Shown: positions 57,614 to 64,000 of the stretch, piece by piece
How the letters are laid out: each line of letters begins with the position of its first letter
How positions within the stretch are numbered: the stretch's first letter is position 1
Assembly: GCF_023896955.1 (NCBI RefSeq)
Contig: NZ_JAMHIW010000004.1
Span: 372,001-436,000 of the forward strand
Source of the DNA: Micromonospora sp. RHAY321
Lineage (GTDB): Bacteria > Actinomycetota > Actinomycetes > Mycobacteriales > Micromonosporaceae
Direction of reading: 5' to 3'
DNA: 64,000 nt
Notes under the pieces: generated by a model
What the model saw: only the letters and a program-made list of their open reading frames with translations
What the model was told of the DNA's origin: nothing
The model's database searches: none
Position numbers and translations under genes: made by a program

Positions 57614-59134
57614 GTGAGCTACGCGAAGGTGCTCTGCGTGGGGCTGGTCGGGGTCACCGGTCACCTTGTCGAGGTGGAGGCCGACCTGGCCGCCGGCCTG
57701 CCGGCGGTGGTGATCTCCGGGCTGCCGGACACCGCCCTGCACGAGGCCCGGGACCGGGTCCGGGCCGCCGTGGTCAACTCCGGCCAGCGCTGGCCGAACC
57801 GGCGGATCACCCTCAACCTGCTGCCGGCCACGCTGCCGAAGTTCGGCTCGGCGTTCGACCTGGCCATCGCGGCAGCGCTGCTGGGCGGGTCGGGCGAACT
57901 GCCGCTGCTTCCCCTGGAGGGGGTGGTGGTCCTCGGCGAGCTGGGCCTGGACGGGACGGTCCGGCCGGTGCGCGGGGTGCTGCCGATGGTCGCCGCCGCC
58001 GCCCAGGCGGGCATCGGGCGGGTGATCGTCCCCGCCGGCAACGCCGCCGAGGCCGCGGTCATCCCCGGGGTACGGGTGCGGGCGGTCGACACGCTGCACC
58101 GGCTGGTCGCCTTCGTCCGGGACGGCAGCCCACTGATCGAGCCCCCACCGGACACCCCGACCGCGGTCACCGGTGGCCCGGACCTGGCGGAGGTCGCCGG
58201 GCAGCAGTTGGGGCGACGGGCCCTGGAGGTGGCCGCTGCGGGCGGGCACCACGTGGCGCTGCTCGGCCCACCGGGCGCCGGCAAGACGATGCTCGCCGAA
58301 CGACTGCCGTCGATCCTGCCGGAGCTGGACGACGAGGCCGCGCTGGAGGTCACCGCGCTGCACTCGGTCGCCGGGCTGCTGCCGCCGGGCGGCCGGCTGC
58401 TGCGCCGCCCACCGCTGCAGGCACCGCACCACACGGCGACAGTGCCGTCGCTGGTCGGTGGCGGTTCGGGGCTGGCCCGGCCCGGCGCGGTGTCACTGGC
58501 CCACCGTGGGGTGCTCTTTCTGGACGAGGCGCCGGAGTTCAGCAAGGGCGCGCTGGAGGCGCTGCGCCAGCCGCTGGAGAACGGCCGCGTCCAACTGGCC
58601 CGCAGCGGGGGCGCCACCGAGTATCCGGCCCGGACACAACTGGTGCTGGCCGCCAATCCCTGCCCGTGCGCGAAGCCAGCCGGCGACGCGCACTGCGAGT
58701 GCACCCCGCTGGTCCGCCGCCGCTACCTGGGCCGGCTCTCCGGGCCACTGCTCGACCGGATCGACGTCCAGGTGCGGCTGATGCCGGTGCGGGCGGCGGA
58801 GCTGATGGCGGCCGCGAGCGACGCCGAGTCCTCGGCCACGGTCGCGGCACGGGTATTGGTGGCCCGGCAGGCGGCGGCCGCTCGCTGGGCCGGCCTCGGG
58901 CGGCGACTCAACGCCGAGGTGGACGGGCCCCTCCTGCGCCGACCGCCCTGGCGGCTGCCCAACCGGGACACCGCCGAGCTGCGCGGACGGCTCGACTCGG
59001 GCTCGCTGTCCGCACGTGGCTTCGATCGGGTGATCCGGATGGCCTGGACGATCGCGGATCTGGACGGCCGGGACCGCCCGGACCAGGACGACGTGCGGGA
59101 GGCGATCCAACTACGGACAGGAGAGGCGACGTGA
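57614..59134 (+). CDS. YifB/ComM-family AAA+ ATPase
   Basis: 506 residues. An N-terminal Lon-substrate-like domain (about 1-170) precedes an Mg-chelatase-type AAA+ module with Walker A GPPGAGKT (about 222) and Walker B VLFLDEAPEF. NPCPCAKPAGDAHCEC is a Cys-rich loop typical of the family. ComM in Gram-negatives helps integrate transforming DNA. GTG start at 57614. The stop overlaps the dprA GTG in a GTGA. Confidence 0.92.
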   Translation: MSYAKVLCVGLVGVTGHLVEVEADLAAGLPAVVISGLPDTALHEARDRVRAAVVNSGQRWPNRRITLNLLPATLPKFGSAFDLAIAAALLGGSGELPLLPLEGVVVLGELGLDGTVRPVRGVLPMVAAAAQAGIGRVIVPAGNAAEAAVIPGVRVRAVDTLHRLVAFVRDGSPLIEPPPDTPTAVTGGPDLAEVAGQQLGRRALEVAAAGGHHVALLGPPGAGKTMLAERLPSILPELDDEAALEVTALHSVAGLLPPGGRLLRRPPLQAPHHTATVPSLVGGGSGLARPGAVSLAHRGVLFLDEAPEFSKGALEALRQPLENGRVQLARSGGATEYPARTQLVLAANPCPCAKPAGDAHCECTPLVRRRYLGRLSGPLLDRIDVQVRLMPVRAAELMAAASDAESSATVAARVLVARQAAAARWAGLGRRLNAEVDGPLLRRPPWRLPNRDTAELRGRLDSGSLSARGFDRVIRMAWTIADLDGRDRPDQDDVREAIQLRTGEAT

Positions 59135-61518
59135 GCAGCGACGAGGAGCACAGGCTGGCCCGGGTCGCACTGACCTGGCTGGCCGAGCCGGGCACCCGCG
59201 CCGTGCACCGTCTGGTCGAGCGGCTGGGCCCGGTGGCGACGCTGGACCTGCTGCTCGACGGCGGCAGCCCGGACGGCTGGCTGCACACCACGGTGGCCGC
59301 CCGCTCCGCCGCCGGCGACGCCCGGGCGGTGGCAGCCGAGGCGCTGGACCGGGCGGACCGTCTCGGCGCCCGGCTGGTCACACCGGACGACGAGGAGTGG
59401 CCGACCCGGGTGGCCGGCCTGGCCACGCTGCAACTGCCGGACACCACCAGACGGGTGGACGGCGAGACGGCGCCGCCACTGTGCTTCTGGGTGCGCGGAG
59501 GCTGGCCCCTGGGCGAGGCGCTGGAACGCTCGGTGGCCGTCGTCGGGGCGCGGGCGGCCACCGGCTACGGCCAGCACGTCGCCACCGAGCTGGGATACGG
59601 GCTGGCCGAGCGGGACTGGACGGTGGTCTCCGGTGGCGCGTTCGGCATCGACGCGGCCGCGCACCGGGGCGCTCTCAACGCCGGCGGGCTGACCGTCGCG
59701 GTGCTGGCCTGCGGACTGGACCGGCCGTACCCGGTGGGCAACACCGCGCTCTTCGACCGGATCGCCGACACCGGCCTGCTGGTCAGCGAGTGGCCGCCCG
59801 GCGCCGAGCCGCTGCGGCCCCGGTTCCTGATCCGCAACCGGGTGATCGCCGGCGGCACCCTGGGCACCGTCGTGGTCGAGGCGTCGGCGCGCAGCGGCGC
59901 GACACAGACGGCTCGACGGGCCATCTACACCGGCCGGGCGGCCATGGTGGTGCCCGGGCCGGTGACCTCGGCGATGTCCGTCGGCGCGCACGAACTGCTC
60001 CGCGAGTTTCCCAAGGCCCGGCTGGTCACCGGGGTGGGCCATGTGCTCGAGGAGGTGGGCCGGATCGGCGCCGACCTGGCACCGTTGGCCCGGGGGCCGC
60101 AGCGGCCCGCCGACGGGCTCGACGACGACGCCCGGTCGCTGTTGGAGGCGCTGCCCCGCCGGGGCACGCTGGGCGTGGACGGGCTCGCCTCCCGGGCCGG
60201 GGTCGACGTGCGGACCGCGTTGCGCAAGCTGTCCCTTCTGGAGGAGCTGTCCCTGGTGGTGCGCCGCGAGGACGGCTACGCCCTCGTCCCGCCCGCCCGC
60301 CCGCCCGAAACGCGGGACGCCCGGACCAGCGCCCCGGACGCCGACGACACCGGCAGCGGCGCGGCCGGCGATGGACAGCGCACAGCCGTAGGCTGGTGCC
60401 GTGCCAGCTGTCAGCGGGTTTACGCGGGCCGGTCGCCGGGCCGGGACGCCACCGGTCCGGCGTCGATGAGCCGGCCCGCCCGGAGCACCCGGGTCACCCA
60501 CCAGGAGCTGCCGCCCGCGCTGCGCGACGCGGTCGACGACTTCGCCGAACACCTGTCCCGGGTTCGCAACCGGTCGGCGCACACCGTCCGCGCGTACGTC
60601 ACCGACCTGGTCTCCCTGCTCGACCATGCCGTCCGGATGGGTTGCGTCGACCTGGCCGAGCTGGACCTGTCGATGCTGCGTAGCTGGCTGGCCCGACAGC
60701 GGACCACCGGTGCCGCCCGTACGTCACTGGCACGGCGAGCCGCTTCGGCGCGGGCGTTCAGCACGTGGGCGCATCGGGCGGGCCTGCTCCCCGCCGACGT
60801 GGGCGCCGCGCTGGCCAGCCCTCGTGCCCACCGGGAGCTACCCACCGTCCTGCGCGCCGATCAGGCCGCCGCCCTGGTCGAAGCACCGAGCCGGCTACCG
60901 GTCCCGGTGTCGACGGGTCACCCACCGACTGCTCCGACGCAGGCAGGGCCGTCACCGGCTGAGGCGACGCCGAGCGCGGCGGGGCCCGGCACCGCACTGG
61001 AGGCGGCGGCCGAGGCGCTGCCACTGCGTGACCGGGTGCTGCTGGAGCTGCTCTACGCCACCGGTGTGCGGATCAGCGAGGCCTGCGGGTTGGACGTCGG
61101 GGACGTCGACCACGGCCGCCGGGTGATCCGGGTGTTCGGCAAGGGCGGCCGGGAACGTTCGGTGCCGTACGGGGTGCCCGCACAGCGGGCACTGGACGAC
61201 TGGCTGCGTCGAGGGCGGCCGGCGCTGGCGGGCACCCGCTCGGGTGACGCCCTGCTGCTCGGCGCGCGGGGCGGCCGGCTCAACCCGACCACCGCCCGCC
61301 AGATCGTCGGCGGGTACGCCGAAGCCACCGGCCTTCCCCCGACCAGTCCACACGGCCTGCGCCACTCCGCCGCCACGCACCTCCTGGAGGGCGGTGCGGA
61401 CCTGCGTGCCGTGCAGGAGCTGCTGGGCCACTCGTCGCTGGCGAGCACCCAGATCTACACGCACGTCTCGGTCGAGCGGCTGCGCGCCGCCTACCGCCAG
61501 GCCCACCCCCGCGCCTGA
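59131..61518 (+). CDS. dprA: dprA open reading frame running without stop into xerC
   Basis: The reading frame starts at GTG 59131, overlapping yifB, and stays open for 796 codons to the xerC stop. Residues about 1-390 are DprA: SVAVVGARAATGYGQHVATE, VVSGGAFGIDAAAHRGAL and FLIRNRVIAGG are its Rossmann and ssDNA-binding motifs, followed by a C-terminal winged helix. DprA protects incoming single-stranded DNA and loads RecA. A (CCCG)5 tract at 60288-60307 lies just after the winged helix. Losing one unit would end DprA at TAG 60389-60391, a normal separate gene. A real fusion, a phase-variable frame or a sequencing error are all possible. Confidence 0.8.
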   Translation: MSSDEEHRLARVALTWLAEPGTRAVHRLVERLGPVATLDLLLDGGSPDGWLHTTVAARSAAGDARAVAAEALDRADRLGARLVTPDDEEWPTRVAGLATLQLPDTTRRVDGETAPPLCFWVRGGWPLGEALERSVAVVGARAATGYGQHVATELGYGLAERDWTVVSGGAFGIDAAAHRGALNAGGLTVAVLACGLDRPYPVGNTALFDRIADTGLLVSEWPPGAEPLRPRFLIRNRVIAGGTLGTVVVEASARSGATQTARRAIYTGRAAMVVPGPVTSAMSVGAHELLREFPKARLVTGVGHVLEEVGRIGADLAPLARGPQRPADGLDDDARSLLEALPRRGTLGVDGLASRAGVDVRTALRKLSLLEELSLVVRREDGYALVPPARPPETRDARTSAPDADDTGSGAAGDGQRTAVGWCRASCQRVYAGRSPGRDATGPASMSRPARSTRVTHQELPPALRDAVDDFAEHLSRVRNRSAHTVRAYVTDLVSLLDHAVRMGCVDLAELDLSMLRSWLARQRTTGAARTSLARRAASARAFSTWAHRAGLLPADVGAALASPRAHRELPTVLRADQAAALVEAPSRLPVPVSTGHPPTAPTQAGPSPAEATPSAAGPGTALEAAAEALPLRDRVLLELLYATGVRISEACGLDVGDVDHGRRVIRVFGKGGRERSVPYGVPAQRALDDWLRRGRPALAGTRSGDALLLGARGGRLNPTTARQIVGGYAEATGLPPTSPHGLRHSAATHLLEGGADLRAVQELLGHSSLASTQIYTHVSVERLRAAYRQAHPRA
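60288..60307 (+). repeat. (CCCG)5 slippage tract at the 3' end of dprA
   Basis: Five perfect four-base units. Gain or loss of one unit shifts frame. With one unit fewer, dprA ends at 60391 instead of continuing into xerC. Confidence 0.85.
60401..60469 (+). CDS. Possible 22-codon leaderless upstream ORF of xerC
   Basis: GTG at 60401 lies six bases after TAGGCT (60389-60394), the same arrangement seen before map. The frame encodes VPAVSGFTRAGRRAG and an Arg-rich end, and its TGA overlaps the xerC ATG as ATGA. It could couple translation of xerC, or be the remnant of a longer xerC start in another frame. It is not in the dprA frame. Confidence 0.35.
   Translation: MPAVSGFTRAGRRAGTPPVRRR
60466..61518 (+). 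CDS. xerC: Site-specific tyrosine recombinase XerC
   Basis: From ATG 60466, 350 residues. N-terminal SAM-like core-binding domain (RNRSAHTVRAYVTDLVSLL) and C-terminal catalytic domain with Arg in ATGVRISEA, Lys in GKGGRERSVP, HGLRH, GHSSLAS and the nucleophile Tyr in TQIYTHVS. The linker between domains carries an extra Pro/Ala/Thr-rich stretch of about 40 residues. XerC resolves chromosome dimers with XerD at dif. In the sequence as given it can also be read as the C-terminal half of a DprA-XerC polyprotein. Confidence 0.92.
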   Translation: MSRPARSTRVTHQELPPALRDAVDDFAEHLSRVRNRSAHTVRAYVTDLVSLLDHAVRMGCVDLAELDLSMLRSWLARQRTTGAARTSLARRAASARAFSTWAHRAGLLPADVGAALASPRAHRELPTVLRADQAAALVEAPSRLPVPVSTGHPPTAPTQAGPSPAEATPSAAGPGTALEAAAEALPLRDRVLLELLYATGVRISEACGLDVGDVDHGRRVIRVFGKGGRERSVPYGVPAQRALDDWLRRGRPALAGTRSGDALLLGARGGRLNPTTARQIVGGYAEATGLPPTSPHGLRHSAATHLLEGGADLRAVQELLGHSSLASTQIYTHVSVERLRAAYRQAHPRA

Positions 61519-61658
61519 CCCGAGCGGGCCGGCCCGCCGCGAGGCGGCGGCACGCGCGGGACACGCACGGAGCCCGCGGCGTCTAAGGGCTGGTCGCCGC
61601 CCGCGCACCCAGTCGGCGAACCGGTGGGCGTTGATCGACCGACGGTTACGATCATCGG

Positions 61659-62840
61659 GTGAGCGTCCCGCAGCCCCCTGAGCCGATCCCGGGCGCCCGC
61701 CTGCTCTTCTCCCTCGACCCGGCGGTCAGCCACCTCAACCACGGCTCGTTCGGGGCGGTGCCGATCGGCGTGCAGCGGGCCCAGCAGCGGCTGCGCGACG
61801 AGATGGAGGCCAACCCACTGCGCTTCTTCACGCAGGGGCTGGTCGACCGGATCGCGCACACCCGCCGGCACCTCGCCGGGTTCCTTGGTGCGGACCCGGA
61901 CGGCAGCGCCCTGGTCGGCAACACCACCACGGGCGTCGCCGTGGTGCTCCAGTCGCTGGGCCTGCAATCCGGCGACGAGGTGCTCAGCACCGACCACGGG
62001 TACGGCGCGGTGAGCCTGGCCATCCAGCGGGAGTGCCGCCGCACGGGAGCCGTCAGCCGGGTGCTGCCGGTCCCGCTGGCCGCGACCGACGAGCAGGTCG
62101 TGCAGATCATCCGCGCGGGCCTGCGCCCGGGGCGGACCCGTCTGCTCGTCGTCGACCAGCTCACCTCGGCGACCGCCAGGCTCTTCCCGACCGCAGCCAT
62201 CGTCGGGGTGGCCCATGAACACGGCGTGCCGGTCCTGGTGGACGCCGCGCACGCGCCGGGCATGCTGCCCACCCCGGTGAGCAGCATCGGCGCCGACTTC
62301 TGGGCGGGCAACCTGCACAAGTGGGCGTACGCCCCGCGCGGGACCGCCCTGCTGGCGGTGGCCGCGCAGTGGCGGGACCGGATCGAGCCGCTGGTGGTCT
62401 CCTGGGAGCAGGAGGCCGGCTTCCCGGCTCGGGTCGAGTGGCAGGCCACCCTCGACTACACGTCCTGGCTGGCCGCTCCGGCGGGCTTGTTCACGTTGCG
62501 CAGTCTCGGCGTCGACCGGGTGCGGGCGCACAACGCCGCGCTCGCCGCGTACGGCCAGCGGGTGGTGGGCGACGCCCTGGGGGTGCCGCCCGCTCACCTG
62601 CCCGACCCGGGCGGGCCGGCGGTTGCTCTGCGTCTCATTCCGCTGCCGGACGGCACCGCCACCACCATCGACGCGGCGCGGGCGCTGCAGACGCGGATCG
62701 GCGAGCGGCTGGCCGCCGAGGTGGCGGTGATGAGTTGGAACGGGCGAGGGTGGTTGCGGCTCGCCGGTCAGGTCTACAACACCGCTGACGAGTACGAACG
62801 GCTGGCCGTAAGGCTGCCGGCGCTGCTCGCCCAGCGCTGA
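61659..62840 (+). CDS. Class V aminotransferase (isopenicillin-N-epimerase-like)
   Basis: 393 residues, PLP-dependent fold type I. SHLNHGSFGAVP at the N-terminus is the epimerase-like signature. NTTTGVAVV binds the cofactor phosphate, VDAAHAPGM holds the pyridine-N Asp, and the Schiff-base Lys is in NLHKWAYAP. Substrate unknown; related proteins include cysteine-desulfurase-like and epimerase enzymes. Its last 67 bases overlap the convergent M23 gene. It occupies the place where many actinobacteria carry other genes between xerC and the M23 peptidase gene. Confidence 0.83.
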   Translation: MSVPQPPEPIPGARLLFSLDPAVSHLNHGSFGAVPIGVQRAQQRLRDEMEANPLRFFTQGLVDRIAHTRRHLAGFLGADPDGSALVGNTTTGVAVVLQSLGLQSGDEVLSTDHGYGAVSLAIQRECRRTGAVSRVLPVPLAATDEQVVQIIRAGLRPGRTRLLVVDQLTSATARLFPTAAIVGVAHEHGVPVLVDAAHAPGMLPTPVSSIGADFWAGNLHKWAYAPRGTALLAVAAQWRDRIEPLVVSWEQEAGFPARVEWQATLDYTSWLAAPAGLFTLRSLGVDRVRAHNAALAAYGQRVVGDALGVPPAHLPDPGGPAVALRLIPLPDGTATTIDAARALQTRIGERLAAEVAVMSWNGRGWLRLAGQVYNTADEYERLAVRLPALLAQR

Positions 62841-63442
62841 CCCCCGCCGACGGGCAGCAGTCGGACCGGCCCGAGGCCGAGCAGTGCCAGCGGGTCGAGG
62901 TATTCGGTGCCCCGCAGCAGCCCCCAGTGCAGGCAGGCCACGGCCGGGCAGCCCGGGTGACCGGGCAGCAGCTCGCCGAGCGGTGCACCGGCGGTGACCG
63001 GCTGGCCGGCGCGTACCGCCGGTCGCACCGGCTCGTGGGTGGTCCGCAGGCCGCCGGCGTGCCCCACGGTGACCACCGGTCGGCCGGCGACGAGGCCCGC
63101 GAAGAGCACCGTGCCCGGCCCGGCGCTGCGGACCACCGCTCCGGCCGGCGCCGCCAGGTCCACTCCGCGGTGCCCGGCCAGCCACGGCCGGGGCGGCGGG
63201 TCGAACCGGCGCACCGGCCGTGGCGGCCCGTCGAGCGGCCACCGGAACCGCCCCGGCCCGCCATCCGCCGGTACCGGCGCGACCACCGCGACCGGCACGA
63301 CCGGTGCCGCTGGACGGTCGAGCAGCGCCGCGTCCAGCACCGCGAGGCAGCAGAGCTGGACGGTGAGCGCGAGCGGCAACGCGGCGCAGAGCAACAGGGT
63401 GCGGCGGATCGCGCCGGTACGCGGGGCGGGTGGCGGTCGCAT
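62774..63442 (-). CDS. Secreted or anchored M23-family peptidase
   Basis: 222 residues. One N-terminal helix (LLLCAALPLALTVQLCCLAVL, trimmed) serves as signal peptide or anchor. The LytM/M23 zinc site is visible as GHRGVDLAAP and CLHWGLLRGTEYLDPL. These enzymes cut peptidoglycan cross-links. ATG at 63442 has GGAGG upstream. Its 3' end overlaps the aminotransferase gene by 67 bases on the opposite strand. Relatives lie near rpsB in many actinobacteria. Confidence 0.85.
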   Translation of the reverse strand: MRPPPAPRTGAIRRTLLLCAALPLALTVQLCCLAVLDAALLDRPAAPVVPVAVVAPVPADGGPGRFRWPLDGPPRPVRRFDPPPRPWLAGHRGVDLAAPAGAVVRSAGPGTVLFAGLVAGRPVVTVGHAGGLRTTHEPVRPAVRAGQPVTAGAPLGELLPGHPGCPAVACLHWGLLRGTEYLDPLALLGLGPVRLLPVGGGQRWASSAGSLTASRSYSSAVL

Positions 63443-63584
63443 GAGGGCAGCCTCCGACCGCGCCGGCACGCCCACCACCCCGAGTGCCGAAGCTGTGGAT
63501 GACCGGCGGTGCTGTGGACAACCACCCGGAGCCGTCGACGATCTGCTATGTCGGAGGTCGCCCGAGGCTACCTATGCTGGGCCG

Positions 63585-64000
63585 ATGGACCGGGACTGGC
63601 TCGCCTGGCACGACGACTATGACCGGCCGGGGTCGGCGTTGGCGGCCCGCCTGGTCGAGGTGCAGGGGCAGGTGCGGGCGGCCCTGGACCGGGCACCGGC
63701 CGGGCCGCTGCGCGTGATCAGTGCCTGTGCCGGCCAGGGCCGGGACCTGATCCCGGTGCTCGCCACGCACCCGCGCCGCGAGGACGTGACCGCCCGTCTG
63801 GTCGAGCTGGACCCGCGCAACGTCACGGTTGCCGTCGACGCCGCCGAGGCGGCCGGTCTCACCGGCGTGCAGGTGGTGGTCGGCGACGCGGCCGCGACCG
63901 ACACGTACGCCGATCTGGCTCCGGCCGACCTGGTGCTGCTCTGCGGCGTGTTCGGCAACGTCTCGGACGCCGACGTGCGTGCCACCGTCGGGCACAGCGC
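63585..64000 (+). CDS. Class I SAM-dependent methyltransferase, cut by window edge
   Basis: 138 codons are present. SAM-binding motif RVISACAGQGRDLIPVL, the ribose-binding acidic residue in LVELDPRN and motif II-like APADLVLLCGVFGNVSDAD identify a Rossmann methyltransferase. TATGCT lies six bases upstream of the ATG, so transcription may be leaderless. The family beyond this is unclear because the C-terminus is missing. Confidence 0.75.
   Translation, partial: MDRDWLAWHDDYDRPGSALAARLVEVQGQVRAALDRAPAGPLRVISACAGQGRDLIPVLATHPRREDVTARLVELDPRNVTVAVDAAEAAGLTGVQVVVGDAAATDTYADLAPADLVLLCGVFGNVSDADVRATVGHS

Overview
The window is high-GC actinobacterial DNA, most likely from Micromonospora or a close relative in the Micromonosporaceae. 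Several things point there: GTG starts and GTGA/ATGA stop-start overlaps are common, and some genes look leaderless with a TAGGCT-type -10 box six bases before the start. The core gene order is actinobacterial, and several intergenic gaps carry long palindromes. No rRNA, tRNA, CRISPR array, prophage or insertion sequence was seen.

Left part (0-10.5 kb). A partial VIT/CCC1 transporter gene is coupled to map. A STAS protein gene converges on a 1219-residue protein that joins sensor kinase, receiver, PP2C phosphatase and RsbW-like domains. Next comes a four-gene minus-strand operon with GTGA junctions or short gaps (glutamine-synthetase-like glnA4, aldehyde dehydrogenase, SDR, PuuD-like hydrolase), and an APC permease gene lies just upstream of it. 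The enzyme set fits gamma-glutamylation and oxidation of an amine, and ethanolamine fits best.

Middle accessory part (10.5-30.3 kb). This holds a DUF456 protein, a PAS-GGDEF-EAL protein coupled to a DUF574-type methyltransferase, a thiolase, a glutathionyl-hydroquinone reductase-like protein with a DUF998-like membrane protein, and a DAACS symporter behind a 25-codon leader peptide that ends in a Cys codon. It also holds an Old Yellow Enzyme, a fused four-domain ABC exporter with one degenerate ATP site, a YhgE/ABC/TetR operon with a visible operator, and a secreted lysozyme-fold-like protein behind three 31-bp boxes.

MEP and accessory part (30.3-47.7 kb). ispG, rip1 and dxr are coupled, with a DUF4081-GNAT gene nearby and a PadR/MFS pair inserted. 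Beyond dxr lies a second accessory island: a broken Uma2 gene, a large secreted GH87 alpha-1,3-glucanase, a GNAT, a YihY-like protein, a PYROXD2-like oxidoreductase, a TMEM175-like channel and an MBL-Rieske protein.

Right part (47.7-64 kb). This is the conserved translation and envelope block: a DivIVA-like gene, rlmN, cdsA, frr, pyrH, tsf and rpsB on the minus strand. A DSGRF-repeat membrane protein follows, then yraN, yifB, dprA and xerC on the plus strand. dprA runs without a stop into xerC, and a (CCCG)5 tract lies near the junction. A class V aminotransferase, an M23 peptidase and a partial methyltransferase close the window.

Comparisons with other genomes are from memory; no search was run.
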